A stretch of DNA of 64,000 nt from Vigna angularis. Its lineage: Eukaryota > Streptophyta > Magnoliopsida > Fabales > Fabaceae. Shown here piece after piece: positions 22,756-34,206 of the stretch (position 1 is the first letter of the stretch; each line of letters begins with the position of its first letter). The position numbers and the translations under genes are program-made. A model generated the notes under the pieces. It saw nothing but the letters and a program-made list of their open reading frames with translations. It had not been told where the DNA came from and searched no databases. Location of the stretch: assembly GCF_016808095.1 (NCBI RefSeq), contig NC_068977.1:124001-188000 (forward strand), written 5' to 3'.

Positions 22756-23128
22756 CACTCAGCATTTGCATTTTTTTCTCATAAATTGAGGAAACTTGCT
22801 ACGTAAAGACATAGAAAGTGGAAGGAAAGTTTGGGTTATATATATATATATATAAACAGTATTTTCATTTGGTGGAGGGTTATGGTTTATGCTTCCGCAA
22901 TTGCTATCAAAACATTTTAGTTTATGTTTAATTAATTGACTTGTTCTAATATGATCTTTCGCTATTTTATGAGAAATCCTATTTGTGAAATTTTGGATTT
23001 TTTTAATTGATTATGACTTGCATTAGAAATCCAATTTTGATTCATCAGTTGAGTTGATTTAAATAAGAATAATGATATTTTTACTCTTCTTTTTTATAAC
23101 ATTTTAACTTCGTGTCAAACAAAGGTCC

Positions 23129-25011
23129 ATAAACATAAAAAATTAATTAAACGTAAAAATAAAATATTGTCAAATAAATTAATATAATAGAAATTAAATT
23201 ATTTAAATATAAAAAATAAAACATGTCAGAATTAAAATTAATTATAGTATAATATATTATATACTTTTAAAATAATATTAAATTATTAATTATTTGATAT
23301 TATATTATATTTTTAATTTTAATATGATTATTGTAAAAAATAATTTAATTTTTTTTATTAAGTAAAAGTTTAATAGATATTTTATAATTTTAACATCTAA
23401 CAAAACTTTAATTTATCATTTAAAAAAGAGAGATCCAAAGTATAAAATTTGTAATTTTGTGTTCCATAGTTTAAGAGTAAAATAAATGAAAATATAAAAG
23501 TGGTCTCAATTAAATCATATGTAGATTTAAATTTAAATTAAAAAATATTGGAATTAAATCTTATGTTCAAAGTAAAACTTAAGAAAAAACAGAATTTAAT
23601 AAAATATTGAATCATTAATATAATTAAATTATTAAATAAGAAACCTTTTGAAAGTAGTGTTCTTTTTTTACTCTTTCTCTTTCCTTCTTTATTCTTCCTA
23701 CACCGCAACTCTGTTTTTCTTTTTCTCTTTGCAAAGCTGCAAAACGTAACAGCTCCGGCGCGTCCACGGCGTACCGACAACTAGGCCTAGAGAACTACGA
23801 ATAGTGCAGAACTGATGTAGGTAGAACTACGAATAAAACTATTCGAAGAACTACAGAACTTTAGGGATTCTAATGAATGAATAGAATCCAAAAATATATT
23901 GATTTGAAAAATATCCGATTTCAGAATTAACAAAAGAGATGAAAAGCTTTGTAGAAAATTGGATAGAAGACAGTAAATTGATGATAGAAACTTGAATTGA
24001 ATAGTGCAGAAACAATGAAAGAAGTAGTATTGAAACACAATATAACTTGTATCGAAGCAAAATCTGAAACAGTAACTACAAGAACTCTGAAATCTGGAAA
24101 GTAAAACATCAAGAACTTGAACTGTGCAGAGAGAATTCTACAGCTATCTAAGAAACTGAAAACTAAAACTAAAACTATGTAATTGGAACCGTGTATCTAT
24201 GAATTCTGAAGCAGGTATTATACAGGTTACTCAAAGGCAAATGTAGGTTACTCTACTCATCTTCACTGGCAGGTGCAAGTTACTTTGCTCACTGATTTAG
24301 CTTTTCAACCTTCAAAACTGCTAGTAGCAAGTTGCATTCTGGTTCAGCAAGTGCATTCATACTTTAAGTGATGATTGCTCCAAGCTAATCATGTGCTGAG
24401 TAATAATTTCCTCAACTGGACTGAACTTTGCAATGCATGCTTCATCACAGCACTGAAAACGAGCTCTCCAAATAGCACTCCTACAGTTCACTGCACAAGA
24501 ACCTTAAAATTCACACTACACTGAAATTCCAAGCTGAAATGTTCACTCTTCACTTTCAAAACTGAATTTTTATTTTTCAGAAAGACTAAAAACACTTTCA
24601 AATTTACTTAATTCCACTCTGTTAACACATTTTCAGAAAATTAGCAATTTATTCAAGAAAATAAAAATCTGAACTAAAACCAGGAAATAAAAGCAAACTA
24701 AATCTCAAGGAGACAAAATTAGCCTCAGAAAACTCTACAAAGCCGAGACTCATCAATTATCTATTTATGTTAGTGATTAGTAATAATGTAACTCCAAAGT
24801 AGGTTAGGGCGTTACAATGCTTCCATTGCATTCAAATTTTCCAGAACAATGAGAGTGAAAGCTTACAAGGGAAAGACAATTGCAAGAGTTTCCCATAAGA
24901 CAGTACAAGGGATGGCAAAACCAAGATCCCTACCTAAATCAACAAAGGAAATGTAGAATGTTCAAATCATAATTTATTGTACAACCAACCACACATTGCA
25001 TTCACTGTACT
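23129..25011. repeat. Intergenic part of the SAG101 duplication unit, copy 2
   Basis: Paralogue of 18877-20204. About 24060-24700 has no counterpart in the first copy, and the flanking sequence rejoins at aaatctcaaggagacaaaa. Whether this is an insertion here or a deletion there cannot be decided by eye. Mostly non-coding, with no recognised gene. Confidence 0.7.
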
Positions 25012-27852
25012 TCAGGGGAAAAAATAATCTCCCTCAGTATACCGATCAAAATGCTGACGATTGCTCATGAAGCTTGCTAGTCTATGATTATCTGCAAACC
25101 GTTTATACTTATTCCACCAAGTCATGTAACTGCTTCCCTTCAAGAAAATCTCTGGTGACACTTCATACTTTTTGAGTGATTCATAAACATAGTTCTCAAA
25201 TTCAAGCAACTTCCCTTTTGCCTCTACATTCTCTTTCAAATTATCCAACTGTCCACACAAAAGGAGAGCCTCTTCAAGCTTTGCCCAAAAGCAAGAATCA
25301 AAGGTTAAAATCAATTCCACATTCTTTTTAGTTTTTCCCTTTGAATCACTTTTTTCTTTCTTAACTTCTTCCAGCCACTTCTCCAACACTACATAATGTC
25401 TAGACCTTCCTTTAGCCTCATAGTCCTTACGAAGACCATTTTCATAGTATTTAGCAATGTCTAGAGGCTCAACCATTCTCCTGTAGTTAGTTCCAGCAAA
25501 AAGCCAGCGAGTACGAAAAGCTGCTGCTTCTGTTTGAGGTTTCATCTCTGCCTCTTCAACCATGTCAATCCAGTAGTTTCTGAGGTTTTTCTGCCACTGA
25601 ACAGCATCTTGGTCAATAGTTGAGACGCCCTTTTTGAAGCAGTCATAGTACCCATTATCTTGACTTTTACAATGCTTCTTGTACCATTCAAGTTTTGCCA
25701 TGTCTATCTTCATCACATTCAATTTCTTGGACGGATCAAATTTCATCTTCTGGAACATGAATTTATTCTCCAGTTTTTCCAACTTTATTACCAAAGCATT
25801 TATATCAATGTTCTGGTGTTGTAGCTGCTGTAAAATCAAATTTAGATAAGATATTATGAAAAAATTACTCACCAAATTCTGGTTTAGTTACACACAAGAC
25901 TAAATTGAGCATACATATGCAGAATCATAGACATTGTTCTCTAATCAATGTAAGTCCGTAATGAAATATTTCATTAAATGTCATCTTCATATATTTCAAG
26001 TTGAAAGTCTCAATTTGATAAGAAAACGGCTCTTATTGTATTGCTTATAAGTTTTGTTCTTACTTTAAATGCAAGCGGCTTACAACTTAAAAGATATTCA
26101 GCTACCTGCATTTCTGATGTCAATCCTAGTGCTGCACACAACTGCAAACGGATACTTGCATTCAGTGAAGTAGAATGTGTCAAGTTCATCCCCTGTACGC
26201 TAAAGTCCTTGCAAATTGCTTTACGATTGAGATTTTCCACAAGTTTTCCATAATCTGCGACCTCAAAACCTTGACTTTGATCATTGATTGAGCTCACAAG
26301 AAGCTCCAAAACAAACTCGGGTTTCCCAAAACAAGTAGCACCTGTATCAGAACAAAAGAGAAATGTCCCAAAAGGCATGTAATCAACTGATTGGGAATTC
26401 AACTTCTTTGGAAGTGAGTCATTGCAAGAGACAACATGTAGAAAGCAAGAACTCCATGTAGAACTTCGTGATATGGCTTCCTGCAACTTTTTGTCACCAA
26501 TAAGGGGAGAACCAAAGGTGATGCAGAGAGGGCGTTTCTTTCCTGAGCCAATGCTTTCTAAAAGCAACACAGTAAAGAGAGAAGCTATTGCTCCTCCAAC
26601 ACCATGTCCAGTAACAATCAATGGATGGGAGCTATTAATCTGCATCAGTATTACCATAGTTACAAGGACTCACATAAAAAGAACAATAAATTCTAAGGAA
26701 ATTAAAGAAACAAAGTGTGTTTGATGTCAACTTTCAAAAATTATTTTTAGTTTTCAAAAAAAGTAATGAGAACAGAAATTCACACAAAAGTCCATGCCTC
26801 ACTACGTACAACACCACTCCTAATGACTCGCTCTTGAGCTTGGACCACAGATCAGAAGAATAGAATACAGTTCACCTCCAGCTTTTTGGTTTTTAACACA
26901 CTTGTCCCAGAAACAAAATTTCAAAACTTCATACATTTTGGATGAAAAGTTGTTAATTGGGAAACCAGTTTTTAAAACCAAAAAGCAAGAAGAAAAACCC
27001 CTTAAACTCCAGACACCACTTGAACTATCTTACAACCATCAATTGTCAAATTTTGTAATACTTACTTCAAAAGTTCATTGTACTAGTACATGATTAAGTA
27101 AAACTAAATTCATCTCTATTTATAGTGATCCTACCTGACTCATACAGAATTGTCTCAGGTGAAGGAGTTTACTCGTGATCTCTACCAAAATGCCTCTCTA
27201 GACTTGTAGCACAATTTTTTTCACGCAGGCAACACAAAAAATCTAATATCTTAATCAATCTATTCTGTTTCAGATTGCAGTTTTTCAAATAGAAACCACA
27301 AATATAATGAAAGGGAAAGGTAGAGATGTACCTCGGACTTCAACTCATCAAGCTTCTCAAGATTGTCAATGAATAGCGAAACTGCAGACCCATTAACAGA
27401 TAACTCTGGAATTTTCTTGGTACATAGAAACTCAAAGCGGTGGAAGTTATTCTTCTCCTTGAGAAAAGAAGAAGAAACCAATTTCTGCTGAGGATCAAAA
27501 TCATTCTTGACCTCAAACACCACAATCGTCAATTCCGATTCCTTCCAAACTTTCCAGACCAATCCCCTCCCCACGTGGGGAACCACATCTTCATCACGTG
27601 ACGAGATAACACCCCATGTTTTTAGGAGAAGATGAGAGCTTGTGACAAAGGGTGCTTGCACAATTCCACTGCTAAATCTGCAATCACAAGAAGTTCACAA
27701 CACAAAGTTAATCAGACACAAAAAAACAAACATGTTGGTTACATAGGATCAATTCAAGTGTTTCAAGTTTATGACTTTTGAAACACAAAAACAAAACCCA
27801 ACAAACAAATTGAGTGTAGGAAGTGTTAAACATACGATTGAGTAAGACTCAT
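25012..27852 (-). CDS. SAG101: SAG101 copy D, long intron 2 and altered promoter
   Basis: Exons on the minus strand: 27836-27852, 27332-27677, 26106-26639, 25012-25827 (570 aa). Same motifs: GHGVG elbow, PLCITFGSPLIGD, GYYDCFKKGVSTIDQDA, FAGTNYRRMVEPLDIA, LTFDSCFWAKLEEALLL. Exon 2 is the most diverged of the four (WKVWKESELTIVVFEVKND). Exon 3, intron 3 and the first half of exon 4 are B-like. The second half of exon 4 (KGKTKKNVELILTF, LKGSSYMTWW, YTEGDYFFP) is like A/C. Intron 2 is 692 bp against about 178 bp in B, through a unique insertion. Upstream homology with the other copies ends about 60 bp before the ATG, so the shared TATA and W-box region is absent. The coding frame is open; whether it is transcribed is uncertain. 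Confidence 0.92.
26767..27280. other. Unique ~514-bp insertion in intron 2 of SAG101-D
   Basis: Copies A, B and C run aaaaagtaaatttttcaaatag in this intron. In D the sequence leaves after agtaa (26766) and returns at tttttcaaatag (27281). The inserted DNA ends ctgtttcagattgcag on the plus strand. I found no terminal inverted repeat or target duplication, and no recognisable protein. Origin unknown. Confidence 0.75.
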
Positions 27853-28953
27853 GGTGGTTGTGTGAGTGAGAAAGTTGAAAGGAGGTATGAGAGGTGTAAA
27901 GAAGAGAAGAATTGAGTTAAAGATGAATGAAAATTGTGAAATTTAAAACAAGGGAATAGCGGAAACTGTGTGGAAGATCCATTGGCAAGCAAAGAACTAG
28001 AATTTAGCAGGTCAACGAAGCGCGTAACATTACCTTATACAACAATTATGTCTGAGAAAGATGTTCTCGGATATGTCGTGTGTTCACATTCGATTTTAAC
28101 CCTTTCTTAACAAATTTGATATTAAAATGAAATCCCATTTTTTTTATAGTGAAGTTGAATTCAATAGTTGAATACTTGTTACTATCAGTTTAGATAGTTT
28201 GAAAATACAATTCAACACACTATAAAGAAAAAGGAGAAATTATATGTTTTTTATTGAGACTGTAATTATGCAATGCTTTAAGATTTGGTAATGATTACTT
28301 TTAATACAGTCTTTAAAATATTATTTACTAATTATCAGATTAAACTTCATTATAATTATAATGTTTTATCAGTTTCATTTCTTATTTTATGAATCTCTCT
28401 TCAATTTATAACTTTTAATAAATTGTAGTTTTAAATATGTTTTTATTCTTTTTTGTTTTTTTTTCTCTAATAAAAAGAACAGTTGTTTTTTAAATTTTTA
28501 TTTTAGATTCCGACGAGTTATTTAAATCACTGGTTTTACTGTTTAAAATATTGCCTAAACAAATTTAAGAAGCAAAAAACAAAATAATAGGATGAAAAAA
28601 ATTTGATATATATACATTAGGAATAAAAGCTAAAAATCAGAAATTTGATAAGAATAAAAAACATATTTAATTATAAATTTTAATTAATAATGTGTGTCTG
28701 TGTAATACAAAAAATGAAAAGTGCTATAAAGTAGAGTCTAAGCATCAGCAAAATTATCAGTAAAATAAATGGAAAGAATTTTAACTAGTTGCAAAATGCA
28801 CTTTTTCACATATAATGTGGTATTCAATTTTGATACGCTTCGTGTATTCATGAAAAAATGGATTGACAGAGTTTATATATTGTAAAAAATAATAAAAGAG
28901 CAATATGATTGTAATTAACATGAAAATCACAAAGTAGATGAGTCATTCAAGTT
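27853..28953. other. Diverged promoter region of SAG101-D and AT-rich DNA
   Basis: Paralogous 5' sequence stops at about 27914 (after agaagaattg). Beyond it there is no TATA-like match to the other copies. One minus-strand TTGACC (28010-28015) is a W-box match. The rest to 28953 is AT-rich with no gene recognised. Confidence 0.5.
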
Positions 28954-28961
28954 TACATGTG

Positions 28962-29527
28962 TGGGATGGTAAAAAAATTCGTTCTTACGGATATCCATGG
29001 ATAAAATCTGCAACGGATAGTTGATATCCGCGGATAATTACTACCGCAATCCGCGAGTAGCGGATATTTTAATACTCACTTATAAACGGGTCGGGTACGG
29101 GTATTATATTATCCGTATCCGCGGATACCCGTTACTGGCAAAAAATAAAAATAAAAATTTAATTTATATTTTATTAAGTTAAATTTAATTAAAATTAACA
29201 TTAATTTATATTTTAAAAGATTAAATTTAATTAAAATTGAATTTAAATTTATATTTAATTTAATTTATATTATATTTTATATATTTTTTGTAATTCTATT
29301 TAAATTTTATTTTAATAATTTATTAAAATATTTTTTTTTTAATATTTGCGGGTATCTGCGGATATCCACAGGTATCCGTGGATATCCACGGGTATCCGCA
29401 GGTTTTAAAATATCCGCGGAAGCGAGTATCCATGCGGGTAGCGAGTCGGGTAGCAGGTGGATTTTTTTTTGTCGGGTCGGGTTGCGGGTAGGCACTATCC
29501 ATACCCGACCCAACCCGTTGTCATCCC
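28962..29527. mobile_element. hAT-like MITE, 566 bp
   Basis: The termini TGGGATGG...CATCCC are inverted. They are flanked by 8-bp direct repeats differing at one base, tacatgtg (28954-28961) and tacatgtt (29528-29535). An 8-bp duplication is typical of hAT elements. The ends are packed with GC-richer ggatatccgcgg, gggtcgggt and acccgacc motifs (28990-29130 and 29345-29515) and the core is nearly pure AT. No transposase is encoded. The motif style matches a widespread plant element I recall but cannot name. Confidence 0.7.
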
Positions 29528-29535
29528 TACATGTT

Positions 29536-30653
29536 ACGTTAACTAAAGTTCAATATTAGTGAGACGTTACTATTTTTCTTCTTGGATTTTGATAAAATTA
29601 AAGATAAAATAAAATAAATCCAATAACAAGTAATATATCTTTAGAATTTACACTGTGTTTTTTTTGATGGAATTTACTGTTACCATTGATCAACGAAGAC
29701 GGATTTGAAATTATATGCATGTTCGTTTTAAAGGATTTCCAAGCGAGGGAAACCTTTGATTTGCACGACGAACAAGTTTTCCAATCTTTTCTCATATGCG
29801 AAGATTTGCACAGATTTACTCTCATTGTCAGTTTTACCTTTATATAAAAATGTTGGAATGTAATATTTAGAAGGGATGAATTAATAATAATAAAAAAATA
29901 ATAATAATAATAATATATTATTATTACTATTACTATTTTATTAAAATAATTTTTTTATAATATTAAAATTAATTTTAAAAATTAATGTTAATTTTTTACT
30001 TTTTATAAATCTTTTTACAATTAAATATACCATTAACAATTATCATTTTATATTACATTAAAAACTATGGGCATTTTGGTAATCTTCAATTTCTATCAAT
30101 TAAACAAATTTTTTTATCTATCACATCAATCAAATCCTACACTAATTCTCACAATCTTTACTTTCAAATCCATCCTCAATTACCTACAAATTCACTCAAA
30201 AAAACAACAAAAAAATTACCCTCAAATCCACTCAAATCATCTCTCTCAAATCATCTCCCCCAAATCACGTTAAAAGAACAAAGCCTTAAGGTTAAAGGTT
30301 AGTTAATCCAATCATACTCGTTAAAAGTCTTCAATGGTGTTAATTAAATTAAAAACAAATTAGAACATTTTATGTGCAGAAATCAATTTAAACACAAATT
30401 GATTTAAAATGTTGAACAACAAATGTTAGGTCTGAGTGTTGAGTATTACCTTATCTTCTTATATGAAAAAAAAAATTAGAAGTTGATTTTCTTAATATAA
30501 TGAAGAGAGGCTCAAAAGTAAGACAAAAATAGAAAAAAAATAATAGTCATAATTCATTTAGAACTTCAACGTATTGAGATAGAGAAGAGGAAAAATTATT
30601 TATGTCTTTTTACATATATGCGATTGTAAAATCGATATCATAGATTTGTTCGT
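29536..30653. other. AT-rich intergenic stretch
   Basis: Contains (AAT)n-like runs at 29885-29930. A 68-codon plus-strand frame at 30067-30273 is low-complexity and unsupported. Nothing else recognised. Confidence 0.4.
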
Positions 30654-31108
30654 TGTTGGATCGGGATAAAAATTTGATATTAGGTTCAAGACATTTTTTC
30701 TTCATCGTGATTTGTTGGCTCGTTGATACGAGATCTCTGTAGGAAATATTTAGTTCAAACTACAACTATGTATTTAGTTTTTTTTTATCTTCTTTGTTCT
30801 CTATTTTCAAGTTTTGTTACTTTGTTATTTGAATGTGTTAGCACTATTTTGTGTAGTTGATTAAGTCTTCTTTGTACTATTTGTAATTATAGTAGAGTTA
30901 TTTCTTTGATCTCGACGGCTTGTGGTTTTTACTATTTGTTTTGTCGGGTTGTCCATGTTAAAAATTTTGGTGTCTTTGTTTGTAATTTTGGTGATTTATT
31001 ATTGTTGTTCATTGGTAATTGCTCCTTATAGATTCTTACAAGTTAGGGAGAATTATATCTATTGCATTCTCTAATATTTTTGGTTTTGTTGTTGTTTTCC
31101 TTGTTAGA
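30654..31108 (+). repeat. Decayed Copia LTR with primer-binding site
   Basis: Starts TGTTGGATCGG and shows the ordered late-LTR blocks ggcttgtggtttt, gttaaaaattttggtgtctttg and tataga-ttcttacaagtta common in plant Copia LTRs. It is followed at 31110 by tgatatcagaac, one G-to-A change from the initiator-Met primer-binding core tggtatcagaac. No paired LTR or coding region in the same orientation follows. The end is approximate. Confidence 0.5.
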
Positions 31109-31503
31109 GTGATATCAGAACTGATAATTAATCTTGGTGACCAATTCATATAAGTATAGTAAATGAAAAAGTTGAACATCATATAAAATAGAAGGTCCAT
31201 AAACACATTGTCTTTAAGATTTTGGATTAGAGATTATGTCAATTCCTTATATGGGTTGAGCTCTAGTCTCATTATTGTTGTGTCTCCCATTGAATTCACC
31301 CTTCGCTAGACCCATTAAATTGAGAATCCAAATATGAGTTTAAGTCTTACATTAAATTAAAATGATAAAGTTGAACATTATTATCTTGAAGTTTTTGGTT
31401 GAAGATAGTGTCAATTGCTTATAATCTTCCAACAAGTTTTAAAAAACTAAAGCATCAATGTCATTAATTTTGAAAATATGATACAATATTCTTATTTTGA
31501 GCA

Positions 31504-31507
<4 letters not shown>

Positions 31508-31585
<78 letters not shown>
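31508..31585. repeat. (AT)n microsatellite
   Basis: About 39 uninterrupted AT units. Confidence 0.95.
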
Positions 31586-31587
<2 letters not shown>

Positions 31588-31825
31588 CATTAATATAGAT
31601 AATTAACGTTGTGAAAGAATTATCACTTGATAAAAAAAAATATTCTAAAACATATTGCTTATACACATGATATATAAGGAATAAACAAAACTAAGTATGT
31701 CATTGTTTTACTTTAATCCATATAAGAATCTTTAAAGTTTACTAACTTTAACAAGTTTGGATGGATTTGTACCACAAGTAATGGCATATAAATCTTGTCT
31801 TTAAGATCATCATGAAAACATTATT

Positions 31826-31966
31826 AAGATTAAGTTGCTCAATTATAAATTGTTAATAAGATTATCAATCATAAGATTAAGTTGCTCAATTATAACTTGT
31901 TAATAACGTTATCAATCATAAGATTAAGTTGCTCAATTATAACTTGTTAATAAGGTTATCAATCAT
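31826..31966. repeat. 47-bp tandem repeat, three copies
   Basis: Units start aagattaagttgctcaatta at 31826, 31873 and 31920 and differ from each other at only two or three positions. No coding potential. Confidence 0.92.
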
Positions 31967-32499
31967 TTAACTTTGATTATCTTTAACATAATAATTATGC
32001 ATAATAACAAAATAAGGGGTGTCAATCTAATCCATATCCACATCAACATCGAAATTTAGTTTATGGAAGTAAATTTACTAGTTTGATATTGTTGAGTAGT
32101 TAGCTCCATTTTATTGCTTTGTGAATATGAATGATCTTTGAAATTTTTTAGCAACATTCCCTACATCTACCATATTATTAATAACATTTTTTTTAGCTTT
32201 ATAAAGCCTATAAGAAAGAGGTAAGCTTGTTTTTTTTATAGTAAACTGTCACTAATAATATCATAGTATTTACAAACTTTGTTATTTTTTTACATGTATT
32301 ATTTCTTCCAAAAAAAAAATACCCACTCAACCAGATAAAAAAATTAGGAGAATAATCATTCTTGCCAAAAGAAAAAGAAAATGTTTTAGGGTGTGATATT
32401 CTTTACAACTAGTTAGAAGAAATACCATATCATGAATGTGAATTGGTAGCTTTAATCAGAATCACATCTTCAAGAATATTGAAACCAGTAATTTGTCTT

Positions 32500-33000
32500 T
32501 CTTACTACAAAAGAAAACACTTAGTTATTGAAGTTAAACATCTAAGAAAATGAATTACTTGATCTTGTATTTTTCTTTGCACAACATAATCAAGTGCATT
32601 AATTAGAGAACATTTATCATCACCAATATATAGAGGGTCAAGCTTGTGATTTTCTAATTCATCTAATATAATTCTTAGTTTAGTGAAAACAATCATTATT
32701 ATAGTGTCACCTTGTTTGATTGATGTTAATTCTTATTAAAGATAAAAACAAAAAGTCCTAAATAAATTCCATTGAGAATATTGTGACCTAAAATCTTCAT
32801 ATACCATGATATCTCACCATATGGTTGCATCACTTCCAAACTCAAAATAAGAAATTATTCAAAACTAGTTGATGGTAAAACTAAGTTGTAGCAAACTTTT
32901 ATTTAGGATGCAAATAACATGAACTACAGATATTCAAATATTGATCAATTTTAAAATCTATGTTAAAAAAAAGGAAAAAGTAATAACCTTAACAATATGA
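32500..33000 (-). pseudogene. Decayed Ty1/copia GAG fragment
   Basis: Minus strand. ELTSIKQGDTI is followed by FTKLRIILDELENHKLDP and RKIQDQVIHFLRCLTS, the order of the plant Copia UBN2/gag domain (basic-QGD, TxLKxxWDELxxxxPxP, DQVxxFLxGL). The part before 32700 has stops. No protease or later domains were found. The nearby LTR relic at 30654 is on the opposite strand, so it is not obviously the same element. Confidence 0.6.
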
Positions 33001-33468
33001 AAAACCCTAATTGTAGGAGAATTCCTCAAATGATATAAAATAACAACGATATCATAGTTGAAGAGAAAATAAAATAAAAAATCAATAAAGGAAATACTAA
33101 ATCTATTTTATTATATGTATCTCTAATGAGTTAACATATCAAAATATATGGTAGAAGGTGTCGTAGGAAAAAAAAAGTAGGTAGACTCTATTGTCATCAC
33201 CCCCTAAAATTTAAGATATTTTTATTAATATGTTATTTGAAAACTTTAATACCAACATATATCATGTTATAGAGGGTCTTTATGTAAACCTATCACATAT
33301 AGAGGAAAAAATATAAAAAATTTAAGTAACTTTTTTATGAATTAAAATTAACTAAATATGAATTAAAAGTAATCTTTAAAAAATAATATAAAAAGGTTTT
33401 ACAAATTAATTCATACATAAATTAATTTTAACCTTTTTTTTGTTGCTTTTTTAAAACATGTTTTCAAA
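33001..33468. other. AT-rich intergenic stretch
   Basis: No feature recognised. Confidence 0.4.
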
Positions 33469-34198
33469 AGGAGTGATGCTCCCTCGACCATTCCATCTTC
33501 TCCCTCTACATCTCCAATTCTTTTTAAATTCTAAATTTATCCTTTTTACTTTTTACTTTTATCAATTTTAATTTTTATTTTATAAAACCCTAATTTCAAT
33601 CCTTTCTCACTCTCACTCTCACTTTCCCTTTCACTTGCAGCACCAAGTCTTCACCCCCATTGACACTTTCTCTTAATTTTCACTCCCGTTAACACAAAAT
33701 TTGATAGAAAAAAAAACTATGCATGGTATAAATTTAAAATAGATGAGTTTTGAAGTATCATGATTCCATAATATAATCTGCTAAAAATTTCTTTCCCACC
33801 TCCTTGTCTTTAAATAACCAAACTTGAAAATCTATGCTTAAAATTATATCTGTGCTTACAATGGTGCAATGAAAGAGAAGTATGTTTATTGAGTACAGAA
33901 TAAAAAGTGAATAAAAGAAAAAATAGTTAGTTAAGTTTATCTTCTTCTCTTTCTGTCAAATTTTATGTTAACCGAAGTGGAAATTAAGAGAAAGAGAGAA
34001 AGTGAAAGTGACAATGGGAGATGGAGGCTTGCTGCTGAGAGAGAAAGGGAAAGTGAAAGTGAGAGAGGATTGAAATTAGGATTTTAAAAAATAAAAAATA
34101 AAATTGATAAAAGTAAAAAGTAAAAAGGATAAATTTAGAATTTTAAAAAAATTGGAGAGGTGTAGGGAGAAAATGGGGTGGTGGAGGGAGCATCTCTC
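33469..34198. mobile_element. Mutator-like MITE with ~245-bp terminal inverted repeats
   Basis: The left arm (33469-33715) and right arm (33952-34198) are inverted copies. Outermost is a gatgctccctc motif against gagggagcatc, then ccaattctttttaaa/tttaaaaaaattgg, tactttttacttttatcaat and its complement, and ctttccctttc. The core between the arms is about 236 bp. Flanks gttttcaaa and ctttccaaa agree at 7 of 9 positions, suggesting the 9-bp duplication of Mutator-type elements, but this is weak. No transposase. A one-armed relative lies at about 59708. Confidence 0.65.
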
Positions 34199-34206
34199 TT
34201 TCCAAA

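Noticed and set aside
9182..27852. Reading the tandem genes as EDS1 or PAD4.
   Set aside because: The elbow lacks Ser, and blocks such as PLCITFGSPLIGD, WYKKHCK...GYYDCFK and LTFDSCFWA fit SAG101 better from family knowledge.
31439..31666. Frame with a long Tyr-Ile repeat.
   Set aside because: Product of the (AT)n microsatellite.
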